In this document: piece after piece, positions 8,516-16,771 of the stretch | How positions within the stretch are numbered: position 1 is the stretch's first letter | Layout of the letters: each line of letters begins with the position of its first letter | Assembly: GCA_021151525.1 (NCBI GenBank) | Contig: JAGKXD010000039.1 | Span: forward strand, 1-35,700 | Length of the DNA stretch: 35,700 bases | Direction: 5' to 3' | DNA from: Cellvibrionaceae bacterium | GTDB lineage: Bacteria > Pseudomonadota > Gammaproteobacteria > Pseudomonadales > Cellvibrionaceae | Made by a program: the position numbers and the translations under genes | The notes under the pieces: model-generated | Database searches by the model: none | Seen by the model: only the letters and a program-made list of their open reading frames with translations | What the model was told of the DNA's origin: nothing

Positions 8516-10002
8516 ACCTAAAACAAAACTTAGGAAAAAGCACCGCATGGATGAGCCTTGCCGCAACTGGCAATAGCCTAATAAGCTTTATTATTTTTAT
8601 AGTGCTCTCTCGAATACTTGATGCCGCTGATATAGGTTTGGTGGCTTTTGCGTTGATTGTGGTTGAAATAGGTAAACTCATCGTCAACGCTGGCATTTCA
8701 CAAGCCGTTGTTCAACATAGTGCGTGGGATAACACCTACGCCTCTACGTGTTTCTATTTAAATATTGGCTTCTCGGTGATTGTTACTTTCGTCACTATGT
8801 TTATAGTAACTCCTCTTATAGCCTCTTATTACGAAGCGCAAGCTGCGCCCATTCTAAAAATTCTCTCCATTATTTTTTTCTTGGAAGGATTAAAAGCAGT
8901 ACACGAGGGAAAATTAAAACGGGAGTTTTCATTTAAGGTTATCGCATTGCGAACTATTGTAGGCAGCCTAGCCTCGGGCGCGCTGGGAATCTATCTTGCT
9001 TTTAAAGGTTTTGGCGTATGGGCGCTTGTATGGCAACAAATTGTTTGCCAGCTCTTAATTAGCTATATCACTATCAGCACTGCAAAATGGACACCTTCGT
9101 TTTCCTACTCTGGGGACTACGCACAACAAATCTTAAAATTTTCCACGCCTCTAGCGGGCGCACAAATTATTGGCAGCATAGGCGCGAAAATATTTGAAAT
9201 GTTAGTGGGTATACTGATGGGTGCTGCTGCGCTTGGCTTTTTCAGAGTAGGCGGTAGAGCGTTATATATTTTGCAGGATATCGTCTTAAAACCACTTGAA
9301 ACAACAATTCTGTCTGCGCTGTCACGCATTGATCAACCGCAACAACAAGCACTTAGTTCCATACGAATTATCCGCATGAATTGTTACATTACCTTCCCTA
9401 TATTTTTCGGGGCTGCGGCTATAGGACAAGAGTTTATTACTTTTGCTTTTGGCGAAAAATGGGCCATAAGTGGTCAGGTTATGACAGCACTTGCAATAGG
9501 TATAGCGCCACACGTTATTAGCCAACAAATAAATGCCGTGTTAACGGCCAGTAAAAACTCACATTTAGTAATGCTACTGGCAATCATCACGTTTATCGGC
9601 AATTGTATTTGTTGCGTTATTGCAATTCCCTTCGGGCTTATAGTAACAGCTCTTGCATTTTCATTAAGAAGCTATGGAACACTTTTCTTTAGTCTGCATT
9701 TTTTTAAGCGTGTATATGGCTTTGGCTTCCTAGCCATATTGAAAATAGCTGCGCCCTCATTTATTTCATCGGCCATGATGTTTACCGCTCTCTACGCCAT
9801 TAAATTGTTTTTAACAAATCAACTCCCAACAATTGTAGCGCTAATTATATTGTGCTTTAGCGGAGGGCTAATTTATGCATTATGCATACGCCTTATCTTC
9901 AAGCAGGAAACAAAAATATTTATTGTGGAAACAATTGATCTTGCACCTGCAAAGCTAAAGCCCGCTCTTGGAAATTTACAACGCCTCATTAGACTGACTT
10001 AA
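8512..10002 (+). CDS. Wzx-type EPS repeat-unit flippase (MOP superfamily, WzxC/GumJ-like)
   Basis: The 496-residue protein has about 12-14 membrane segments and the family's start 'STAWMSLAATGNSLISFIIFIVLSRILDAADIG' pattern (split here: amphipathic N-terminus, first helix, then the L-S-R-x-L-x-x-x-D-x-G motif). The region around 230-270 ('MGAAALGFFRVGGRAL') and 'KPLETTILSALSRI' are typical of the Polysacc_synt_C/WzxC group. It moves the undecaprenyl-PP-linked repeat unit across the inner membrane. The start overlaps the stop of a 27-codon mini-ORF. Base composition is somewhat more A+T-rich than the transferases around it, common for flippase genes. Family call is secure. Confidence 0.88.
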   Translation: MNLKQNLGKSTAWMSLAATGNSLISFIIFIVLSRILDAADIGLVAFALIVVEIGKLIVNAGISQAVVQHSAWDNTYASTCFYLNIGFSVIVTFVTMFIVTPLIASYYEAQAAPILKILSIIFFLEGLKAVHEGKLKREFSFKVIALRTIVGSLASGALGIYLAFKGFGVWALVWQQIVCQLLISYITISTAKWTPSFSYSGDYAQQILKFSTPLAGAQIIGSIGAKIFEMLVGILMGAAALGFFRVGGRALYILQDIVLKPLETTILSALSRIDQPQQQALSSIRIIRMNCYITFPIFFGAAAIGQEFITFAFGEKWAISGQVMTALAIGIAPHVISQQINAVLTASKNSHLVMLLAIITFIGNCICCVIAIPFGLIVTALAFSLRSYGTLFFSLHFFKRVYGFGFLAILKIAAPSFISSAMMFTALYAIKLFLTNQLPTIVALIILCFSGGLIYALCIRLIFKQETKIFIVETIDLAPAKLKPALGNLQRLIRLT

Positions 10003-10048
10003 CGTTTTTAGCAAGCATAGTATTGCGCATCACATAGGAGAACTACAT

Positions 10049-10831
10049 ATGATGAAGTCTTACTTAATCAATCTAGATAAAGACAGCGCACGCCTTGATT
10101 TTTTTAAATCCAATTTTGATCGTTTGGGAATTCCCTTTGAACGCATTTCAGCAATAGATGGCCGAACGTTTAGCGAAGACGATTACCAACAGTTTATGCA
10201 ATCACGCCCACGCAATTATAACCGCACACAAACCAAACCCTGGTTGCGAGGTCAAATGGGGTGTTTTCTGAGCCACTACGCGGTGTGGAAAAAAATTGCC
10301 AACGGAACGGAAAGTTTCTGCGCAGTATTTGAGGACGATATTCATGTATCCGATACATTGAATCTAGTACTGCAATCAGACACATGGATTCCTCCCGAAG
10401 TAGATATTATTCGACTGGAGACATCGACCAATAGAGTTCGCCTTAGTTCAAAGCCGGTTCTCAATTACAACAACAGCAATTTGTATAAGGTAAAGTCGAC
10501 TACTTGGTGTACTGGCGCTTATATTATCAATCGTAAAACAGCACAGCGATTGCTTGAGCTATCAGAAAAATATCATGAACCGGCAGATGTAATGCTCTAT
10601 CACTTTAAAGAATCTGTACTTGCGAATGATCTTCAAATTTTGCAATTCAATCCGGCTTTGTGCACGCAGGATAAACATTTGGCGCAAGGCAAAACCAACT
10701 TTTCAAGCAACGTTGAATTGGATACACCAACCAATATAAACATTGCAGACTCACTCAAAAAATACTCACCAACAGCGGTACTCACTGCGATATACCGCTC
10801 GCTTTACGGTTACAGACGCATTAGCTTTTAA
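10049..10831 (+). CDS. GT25 family glycosyltransferase
   Basis: The 260-residue protein matches the LPS glycosyltransferase family GT25. It starts 'SYLINLDKDSARLDFF', has 'RISAIDGR' near residue 35, 'LRGQMGCFLSHYAVWKKI' near 67-84, and an acidic metal site 'FEDDIHV' near 95. GT25 enzymes commonly transfer galactose or glucose in LPS and EPS assembly. It is the last gene of the forward EPS operon and takes the place where xanthan clusters have a GumI-type terminal mannosyltransferase, so it may add the outer side-chain sugar. Its start has GGAG 8 nt upstream of ATG 10049; a second ATG follows immediately. Sugar specificity cannot be read from sequence. Confidence 0.82.
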   Translation: MMKSYLINLDKDSARLDFFKSNFDRLGIPFERISAIDGRTFSEDDYQQFMQSRPRNYNRTQTKPWLRGQMGCFLSHYAVWKKIANGTESFCAVFEDDIHVSDTLNLVLQSDTWIPPEVDIIRLETSTNRVRLSSKPVLNYNNSNLYKVKSTTWCTGAYIINRKTAQRLLELSEKYHEPADVMLYHFKESVLANDLQILQFNPALCTQDKHLAQGKTNFSSNVELDTPTNINIADSLKKYSPTAVLTAIYRSLYGYRRISF

Positions 10832-10843
10832 TCGACGGGATAT

Positions 10844-10866
10844 GCGGCTGACTATCGATCAGCCGC
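10844..10866. other. Hairpin between convergent EPS operons
   Basis: A perfect 8-bp inverted repeat (GCGGCTGA 10844-10851, TCAGCCGC 10859-10866, 7-nt loop) lies 13 bp after the GT25 stop and 42 bp beyond the end of the reverse epsL-like gene. No T-run follows on either strand, so it is not a classical intrinsic terminator. It may still mark the 3' ends of both operons. Confidence 0.4.
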
Positions 10867-10907
10867 AATACTACACAAGGGGGATAAAAATAAAATTGAA
10901 AAAACGA

Positions 10908-12080
10908 TTAATAATAGAAAAATATTCCCGCATTTATTTGGCGTGAAATGTAATTACGGATTTCTACAGGGGATCGATTTTTTCGCACACCTGAATCCAC
11001 TTTAATTTTCCAAAAATAGCCAGAGTCATAAACCATTGTAAGAGGCAAAATGTTGTACCGCGTTTCCTCACGAGCCATGCCAAAACCAGCATTGCTGTAA
11101 TTAACATTTGAATAAACGGCAGAAGATCCAAACGCTACCCTGTTGGATATACTCCATGAGACACTAGTAGATATTGTTTTTACACGCGAAGGGGAATCAG
11201 ATGTTTCACCTACAGCCGGCTCGCTCAATGCATAGCCTCCTTTTAAAACTACTTTTTCCGTTGGCTGCCACACAGTAGCAAGGCTTAACAAAGAACCAGA
11301 TCCGTCGTTAATGTCACCGTTTCGCTTATACCCTGCAACTAATGCAGACACTGAAGTTTTGGGTGATAACACCCATTGGGTTTCAAATTCCAATTGATCA
11401 TAATTAAAATCAAGATTCTCACGCTCAAAGCTCAACTGCGAATTAGCGTAAGTGCGGTTACCAGATTTATACCGCAATAACAAAGAAGATTCATTAGCGG
11501 CTTTATAGCTTACATCAACAAATGCTTCATGCTCATCATAGTTCAGAAATTGGCGGCCATAGTTGGAATGGACTTGTGATAATTGATCTGCACCTATATG
11601 AAATGACAGCTTGTTTTCATTGCCATACCCAACTTTCGTTCGCAAATCATCACGTGTAACTATGTCTTTACCAGTAAAATCAAAACGATCCACCTGATAG
11701 ACATTGCGTTGAAAATCCACATTGGTATTAAACTGATCGCCAAAAAAACCTAGCCAATTCAATTCGCCAGAATGTGTAGTGATATCAAAATCTTGGTGCT
11801 CATCGTACTGGTATTTATTTGCAACCCACCGCGCCAATAACCGTTGGCGACCAAAAAAATCATCGTAGCTAAATCCAACTGAAGACAATACCGCTTGTTC
11901 TGAATCGTTTATTGGGCTGCGTGAAAAATTGCTATCCCACAAATTTTGCACCGAAGCAGTCACCTGAAAAGCATCGGCCTCTCGCTCAGATGCCAATACC
12001 TGTGCACTAAAAGTGCCTAGGAAAAGCAGGTATGAAGCTACCGCCACCCCCTCGTCCCTTAATTTTTTTTTAGTAAGCAT
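10908..12080 (-). CDS. epsL: Outer-membrane beta-barrel protein, EpsL-like (EPS operon)
   Basis: The 390-residue protein has a signal peptide (about 1-30, cleavage after 'SAQVLA') and then alternating amphipathic strands to the C-terminus, which ends in aromatic residues F-F-Y-Y. This fits an outer-membrane barrel of about 16-18 strands. 'NLWDSNFSRSP' near residue 47 resembles the D-N-x-F-R element of EPS operon protein EpsL. Its exact role is not settled; it may act in export or in surface retention of the polymer. It is reverse-strand and overlaps the upstream priming-transferase gene by 11 bp, so the two are co-translated. Codons 3-7 contain a run of nine A's (sense strand), a possible slippage site. 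Confidence 0.75.
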   Translation of the reverse strand: MLTKKKLRDEGVAVASYLLFLGTFSAQVLASEREADAFQVTASVQNLWDSNFSRSPINDSEQAVLSSVGFSYDDFFGRQRLLARWVANKYQYDEHQDFDITTHSGELNWLGFFGDQFNTNVDFQRNVYQVDRFDFTGKDIVTRDDLRTKVGYGNENKLSFHIGADQLSQVHSNYGRQFLNYDEHEAFVDVSYKAANESSLLLRYKSGNRTYANSQLSFERENLDFNYDQLEFETQWVLSPKTSVSALVAGYKRNGDINDGSGSLLSLATVWQPTEKVVLKGGYALSEPAVGETSDSPSRVKTISTSVSWSISNRVAFGSSAVYSNVNYSNAGFGMAREETRYNILPLTMVYDSGYFWKIKVDSGVRKNRSPVEIRNYISRQINAGIFFYY

Positions 12081-13536
12081 GCTGCCCCACGAAACCTCTG
12101 AACAATGTTCCCCAGAGTATTTTTACATCAAGCATCAACGACCAATTTCTAATGTATTCCAAATCGTAAGCTATACGCCCCGACATTTTATCTAAGGTTT
12201 CAGTTTCACCGCGGTAACCGTTTATTTGCGCCAAACCGGTAATCCCTGGCTTTACTTTATGACGCAACATATAACCTTTAATTTGCCCGCGATAAAATTC
12301 ATTATGTGCAACCGCATGTGGCCGCGGCCCTACCAGCGACATACTTCCCGATAACACATTAAATAGTTGCGGCAACTCATCTAATGAAGTACGACGTAAA
12401 AAATTACCGAAGGCTGTAACACGCATATCACCTTTTTTAGCCTGGGTTACACTGTCACCATCTTCGCACACTGTCATGGAGCGAAACTTCCACACTTTAA
12501 TATGCTCCCCTCCCATACCGTAACGCGTTTGCTTAAAGAATATTGGACCCGAAGAAGTCAGCTTCACGCCAATCGCAATCAGCAGCATTGGAATTGCAAG
12601 CGCTACAAGCATCGCAAAACCAATCACAATATCTTCTAAACGTTTTGCTAGACTGTTATCCACCAAAGGGGAATCATAAATACTTAACGCCGGAATGCCT
12701 TGAATACAGGTTAGGCGTGAGTGCAGTAAATCAAAACTAAAAATATCTGGAATAACATAAGGTGTAACAGTTGTATCTGCCAATCTATCAATGACTGAAT
12801 GAATTCGAAGCTCAGCGCGCATTGGCAAGGTCACAAAAACTATATCTATTTTTCCGTCATGCGCATCTTGATAGAGCTTATTAAGATCGCCGTTGAGAGA
12901 TGCTTTTTTTTCAACCACATCTATTGTTCGTTGACCCTCCTTATCTTTTGCAACTCGGTCATCATAAAAACCTACAATGCGATAACCCAACCACGGCGTA
13001 CTAGCAATGGAGTTAATCATGCGTACACCCAGTTCGTTCGCCCCTACTATAGCGGCGCGGCGTGGCTCAGAAGGATTGGAGCGCAACTTTGCAAGAGCTG
13101 CCCGTCGAGCCCAATGCAAACCAATTACTGCCTCAGGCGTTATTGCAAGCCATAAAATTATTGCTTGGAAATCTATAGCACCAAGACGCAAAACACTTAT
13201 AAGCGCAGTAATCATTACCAGCGCCGTTCCCAGCCAAGCGAAAATTAAACGCGAGGCCAAACTCGTCATTGAATAACCACGCCATAAATAGTAGACCTCA
13301 TTACCTTCTGCAAAAAAGCCAAAGCAAATGACAGCTGCCAATGCAAATCCTGCGTAGGAATTATTCCATTCTATTTGCAGAAGGCGCAGAGTTACCCAAA
13401 GCACGCAGACAACCAGCACACTATCCAATGCGCGAAATAACGCGAGTATTTTTGAATGATGTAAACGAATTACTTGAGGTTGAGGTGAAAGATTTGCAGG
13501 GTATAAAGGTCCATTTGGCATCACAGGGCTGTTCAT
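12070..13536 (-). CDS. gumD: Undecaprenyl-phosphate glucose phosphotransferase (WcaJ/GumD/EpsB family)
   Basis: The 488-residue polyprenyl-phosphate hexose-1-phosphate transferase starts EPS synthesis by moving Glc-1-P from UDP-glucose to undecaprenyl phosphate. Four N-terminal membrane segments (about 28-130) precede a Rossmann-like CoA-binding domain ('AAIVGANELGVRMI' to 'YRIVGFYDD', about 160-300). A membrane-hairpin helix near 305-330 leads to the catalytic bacterial sugar transferase domain with 'KVWKFRSM', 'RRTSLDELPQLFNVL', 'SMSLVGPRPHA' and 'KPGITGLAQINGYRGET'. All conserved elements are present. A GGAGGT ribosome site lies 4 nt upstream. It heads a two-gene reverse operon convergent with the main EPS operon, whereas in xanthan clusters gumD is inside the operon. 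Confidence 0.93.
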   Translation of the reverse strand: MNSPVMPNGPLYPANLSPQPQVIRLHHSKILALFRALDSVLVVCVLWVTLRLLQIEWNNSYAGFALAAVICFGFFAEGNEVYYLWRGYSMTSLASRLIFAWLGTALVMITALISVLRLGAIDFQAIILWLAITPEAVIGLHWARRAALAKLRSNPSEPRRAAIVGANELGVRMINSIASTPWLGYRIVGFYDDRVAKDKEGQRTIDVVEKKASLNGDLNKLYQDAHDGKIDIVFVTLPMRAELRIHSVIDRLADTTVTPYVIPDIFSFDLLHSRLTCIQGIPALSIYDSPLVDNSLAKRLEDIVIGFAMLVALAIPMLLIAIGVKLTSSGPIFFKQTRYGMGGEHIKVWKFRSMTVCEDGDSVTQAKKGDMRVTAFGNFLRRTSLDELPQLFNVLSGSMSLVGPRPHAVAHNEFYRGQIKGYMLRHKVKPGITGLAQINGYRGETETLDKMSGRIAYDLEYIRNWSLMLDVKILWGTLFRGFVGQHAY

Positions 13537-14053
13537 TACTACCTCCAGTCAGCACGAGTATTTCCTGCAATAAACACTTGCACGAATCAGACCACAAACA
13601 AATCAACTAAGGATTTTTTGAAAAAAATAAGTGAGCTGTCACATGAATTATTGAAAAATTTAAACCCCCGTAAGTTTTGACGACAAAAAGATATATAGGA
13701 CTTTATCGAAAATTTTTTAGCTGCCCTCATTTAACGCAAAATATAAAAATTTAATTGAAAAGAAGATCACTCACCTTATTAAAGCTTCTACACCTCGCTG
13801 AAGTCTTGATGCTGACCCACGAAATAAAACGAGATTTAATGACACCAGATAATTATTAACCTAAGTTGACGCAAAAATTATCTGTATATTTATTTCTGCC
13901 TCACACAAACGCATTATCCAGTGTTTAATGCGAATGCATTTTTCTACAAAGAAAAAATATCAAGCAATAAAATAGAGCATCAAATTTTTGATTAATATGC
14001 GCAAGAAGATTTAGACGCTATAATGCATCCAAATTAAGCTCGCCGCCTGTTAA
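13537..14053. other. AT-rich intergenic region upstream of gumD-like (-) and ygjP (+)
   Basis: About 517 bp without a credible ORF separate the divergently transcribed gumD-like and ygjP genes. The centre (13620-13990) is markedly A+T-rich with A- and T-tracts, as expected for a regulated promoter region bent by nucleoid proteins. It should contain the promoter for gumD-epsL. I could not pick a convincing -35/-10 pair for that direction. Apart from a -10-like element near 14019 I see no gene or structured RNA. Confidence 0.5.
14019..14024 (+). promoter_or_regulatory. Candidate -10 element for ygjP
   Basis: A perfect TATAAT occurs about 57 bp before the favoured ygjP start. No good -35 hexamer lies 16-18 bp upstream (the nearest, TTGATT at 13988, is 25 bp away), so this is only a tentative promoter. 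Confidence 0.3.
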
Positions 14054-14080
14054 ATGTGCACGAATTGGACAAATCATTTT

Positions 14081-14587
14081 ATGACAACCTTGAAATACCT
14101 ATCAGGTTATCCCGCTGAAACTCTCCATCAAGTTCAGCAAGTGATTACGGATGATCGCCTAGGTGAGGTTCTGAAGAAAAAATACCCTTCTTGCCACAAT
14201 ATACGCACAGATAAACAGCTCTACGAATACACAGTTGAGCTAAAGAACCAATTTATGAGTAAGGCGCAACCTTTAAACCGTGCGCAATACGATTCAAAAA
14301 TTAAAGTTATCCAACATGCTCTTGGTCAACATCACTACATCACACGAGTGCAAGGCAGCAGAACTAAAACCGTAAACGAAATACGCATTGCCAGTGTTTT
14401 TCGCGTCGCACCAGAAGCTTTTTTGCGGATGATTGTTGTGCACGAACTGGCACACTTCAAAGAAAAAGAGCACAACAAGAGTTTTTATCAACTCTGTCGC
14501 CACATGGAACCCAACTACCATCAATACGAATTTGATTTGCGTTTGTATTTAACGCATTTGGATTTGTTTGGAGAGCTTTATTCGTGA
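14081..14587 (+). CDS. ygjP: YgjP-like zinc metallopeptidase-domain protein
   Basis: The 168-residue protein matches E. coli YgjP (167 residues) in length and motifs: 'YLSGYP' at the N-terminus, 'TDKQLYEYT', 'LKNQFM', 'TRVQGS', and the zinc site H121-E-L-A-H125 with 'KEKEHNKSFYQLCRHMEPNYHQ' (H131 likely third ligand; motif spans 127-148). This family has an HExxH active site but its cellular substrate is not well established. ATG 14081 is chosen over ATG 14054 because it aligns with the YgjP N-terminus; neither has a strong ribosome site. The stop overlaps the next gene's GTG start (GTGA), so the two are co-transcribed. Confidence 0.85.
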   Translation: MTTLKYLSGYPAETLHQVQQVITDDRLGEVLKKKYPSCHNIRTDKQLYEYTVELKNQFMSKAQPLNRAQYDSKIKVIQHALGQHHYITRVQGSRTKTVNEIRIASVFRVAPEAFLRMIVVHELAHFKEKEHNKSFYQLCRHMEPNYHQYEFDLRLYLTHLDLFGELYS

Positions 14588-15486
14588 ATTCAGAAAAAAC
14601 AGAGCAGTACACAAAAGGCATTATTTGTATTCTTATTGGCACCTGCTGTTTTGCGGCCAAAGGAATTTTAATTAAAGTTGCTTATCGCTACGGTGTCACG
14701 GCAACACCACTCCTCATGCTGCGCATGTTATTTGCTCTGCCCTTTTATGCTGGCGTTGCTATTTGGTTGCAAACCCAAGAGCAAAGCACACTTAGCAGAG
14801 TTGAAATCTGGCAAATTATTGGCTTGGGGCTGCTGAGTTATTATATTTCCAGCTTGTTTGATTTTATGGGGCTGCAATATATTTCTGCAGGCTTAGAGCG
14901 GTTGATTTTATATGTGTACCCTACGCTGGTGCTGTTGATTCTTGCTTTCGTAAAACACAAAAAAATTTCATCGACCGAAAAACTGTCATTAGCAATCGCC
15001 TACACCGGTATGCTCCTGGTGTTTATTCACGATATAAAACTCAGCAACTCTTGGGAAACCACAAGTCTTGGCAGTGGCTTGGTTTTGCTTAGCACAATAT
15101 CCTTTGCCTCTTTCATTGTATTGGCAGGCGATATGATTCCTCGCGTGGGCTCTTTGCGCTTCACCGCCTACGGCATGCTTTCAGCCTGTGTAGGTGTTAT
15201 TGCACATAATCTGATCGTTGAAGGTACAAACAGCATTTGTCAGCCGCTTCCCGTTTACGGATTGGCATTTACGCTTGGAATATTCTGCACTGTCATTCCC
15301 TCATTCCTTATGAATGAAGGTATTCGCATTATTGGTAGTAGTCGCACGGCTATTTTGGGCAGTTTTGGCCCCGTGGTCACTCTATTTCTAGGTGCATGGG
15401 TACTTAGTGAAAGCCTTAGCCCAACCCAGCTTGTAGGCGCGGCTTTGGTTATTGGCGGAGTCGCCTTAACCAGCCGCAAAAAATAA
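14584..15486 (+). CDS. EamA/DMT-superfamily transporter
   Basis: The 300-residue inner-membrane protein has ten predicted membrane segments in two five-helix EamA repeats (about 12-140 and 155-298). It shows typical features: 'GTCCFAAKGILIKVAYRYG' at the N-terminal repeat and 'GPVVTLFLGAWVLSESLSPTQLVGAALVIGG' spread over the last two helices (about 262-294). Members export or import small metabolites such as amino acids or nucleotides; the substrate here cannot be predicted. It starts with GTG inside the ygjP stop region (GTGA overlap). No close functional link with YgjP is known to me. Confidence 0.85.
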   Translation: MNSEKTEQYTKGIICILIGTCCFAAKGILIKVAYRYGVTATPLLMLRMLFALPFYAGVAIWLQTQEQSTLSRVEIWQIIGLGLLSYYISSLFDFMGLQYISAGLERLILYVYPTLVLLILAFVKHKKISSTEKLSLAIAYTGMLLVFIHDIKLSNSWETTSLGSGLVLLSTISFASFIVLAGDMIPRVGSLRFTAYGMLSACVGVIAHNLIVEGTNSICQPLPVYGLAFTLGIFCTVIPSFLMNEGIRIIGSSRTAILGSFGPVVTLFLGAWVLSESLSPTQLVGAALVIGGVALTSRKK

Positions 15487-15886
15487 TACGCAGCTCATAT
15501 AATGCTTCTCTATTTAATTCATTGCCTCAATTATTAACTTTTGTTAATAAATCATATAGTTGCGATAAGTACGTTAACTTTTCTTATCTGTAATTACGAG
15601 CCAATCCGCGCTATTTTCCTTGGGGATAAAGTCATCCTTACCATTTTTGACTACGAACTACGAAGCAGTATTGCATAAGCCGATTACCAACCCTACAATG
15701 ACCAAATGTAATCGGTTTCATTTGTATAAAAACACTCAATTCGCCGAAGACCCTTTTTTGGTCTAAGCCACTGGATTGCACTATTTTGCAGCTAGAATTG
15801 AAGCAGTTAAATGCATAATTACAGCAAAAAAAATCCACACCCAATAGACCAATCAACAATAACCATTAGCAAACACAGAGAAGCCT
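15487..15886. other. Intergenic region with two inverted repeats
   Basis: The 400 bp before the DUF1080 gene hold no credible ORF. A TTATTAAC-TTTT-GTTAATAA hairpin lies at 15531-15550, 45 bp past the transporter stop. A longer imperfect stem pairs 15677-15687 (ending CCGATTAC) with 15708-15718 (starting GTAATCGG) across a 20-nt loop, with one G-T pair. Neither is followed by a T-run. They could be regulator sites or weak terminators. The promoter of the downstream glycoside-oxidation genes presumably lies here, but no clear hexamers were found. Confidence 0.45.
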
Positions 15887-16663
15887 ATGAACAAACTTAA
15901 GCCAATTGCACTCGCCCTAATTGCTACGCTCCCCCTCAGTGCCATTGCTGCATCCAGCAGCTCTAGCAAAGTGCCTGATTGGAAGTTAGCTGAAGCAACT
16001 GAAGTCTGGACACCCGTACCCGCCGTAGTGACGGCCAATGAAAATACTCCACCGTCTGATGCCATTGTATTGTTTGATGGTAAATCGCTCAGCCAATGGC
16101 AAGCAGCAGAAGGTGGCGATGCAAAATGGACTGTAGCCAACGGTGCTCTGACAGTAGCGCCCAAAACAGGCGATATCAAAACCAAAGAATCTTTCTGCGA
16201 TGTGCAATTGCACGTTGAATGGACAACACCTACCAAAGTGACCGGCGATGATGGTAAAGAATTAACCAGCCAAGCGCGCAATAACAGCGGTATCTTTTTG
16301 CAGGAGCAATACGAAGTTCAAGTATTGGACTCCTACAACAATAAAACCTATTCCAACGGCCAAGCCGGTTCAATATACAAACAACATATTCCACTCGTAA
16401 ACCCAACCCGCGCACCGGGTGTATGGCAAGCCTACGATATTATTTTTACCGCGCCTAAATTCAGCGACGATAAAAAACTTATCTCTCCCGGCCGTGCAAC
16501 CGTTTTGTTGAACGGTGTATTGGTACAAAACAATGTTGAGATTCAAGGCTCAACTGCTTGGATTGGTAAACCAGTTTATACCGCACACGGCTGCGCGCCG
16601 CTGCGTTTACAAGACCACGGCAACCCTGTGAGCTTCCGCAATATTTGGATTAGAAAGCTGTAA
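15887..16663 (+). CDS. Secreted DUF1080 protein (3-keto-disaccharide hydrolase family)
   Basis: The 258-residue protein has a clear signal peptide (about 1-21, 'ALIATLPLSAIAA') and one DUF1080 (PF06439) jelly-roll domain. Typical elements are 'IVLFDGKSLSQWQ' at about 64, 'KWTVANGALTV', 'ESFCDVQLHVEW', 'NNSGIFLQEQYEVQVLDSY', 'WQAYDIIFTAP', 'RATVLLNGVLVQNN', 'CAPLRLQDHGNPVSFRNIWI'. The family has been assigned 3-keto-disaccharide/3-keto-glycoside cleaving activity in Bacteroidetes. It lies 108 bp upstream of a large haem-containing dehydrogenase-like protein that begins with the same kind of fold, so I infer that it acts on the oxidised product in the periplasm. Activity on any given sugar is not shown. 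Confidence 0.85.
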   Translation: MNKLKPIALALIATLPLSAIAASSSSSKVPDWKLAEATEVWTPVPAVVTANENTPPSDAIVLFDGKSLSQWQAAEGGDAKWTVANGALTVAPKTGDIKTKESFCDVQLHVEWTTPTKVTGDDGKELTSQARNNSGIFLQEQYEVQVLDSYNNKTYSNGQAGSIYKQHIPLVNPTRAPGVWQAYDIIFTAPKFSDDKKLISPGRATVLLNGVLVQNNVEIQGSTAWIGKPVYTAHGCAPLRLQDHGNPVSFRNIWIRKL

Positions 16664-16695
16664 GCAATCCTGAAAAACATTTATTCCCTTAGCGC

Positions 16696-16735
16696 GCCGC
16701 ATCTTCTTTAGCAACACGCGATAAGAAGCTGCGGC
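16696..16735 (+). other. Intergenic hairpin within the DUF1080-dehydrogenase transcript
   Basis: A 13-bp stem with one mismatch (GCCGCATCTTCTT at 16696-16708, AAGAAGCTGCGGC at 16723-16735, 14-nt loop) lies between the DUF1080 gene and the next start. It is followed by A+T-rich DNA without a clean T-run. It could partially terminate, or protect the 3' end of the upstream message so that the hydrolase is made in excess. Confidence 0.45.
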
Positions 16736-16771
16736 GTAATTTTAAATACTTTTATTGTGAGAGCTAAGAGT

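Noticed and set aside
10844..10866. Intrinsic terminator between the convergent EPS operons
   Set aside because: The stem is good but no T-tract follows on either strand, so it is listed only as a hairpin.
15638..15859. 73-residue reverse-strand ORF in the intergenic region
   Set aside because: Cys/Phe-rich composition unlike a real protein, no ribosome site and no recognised domain; it crosses the inverted repeat.
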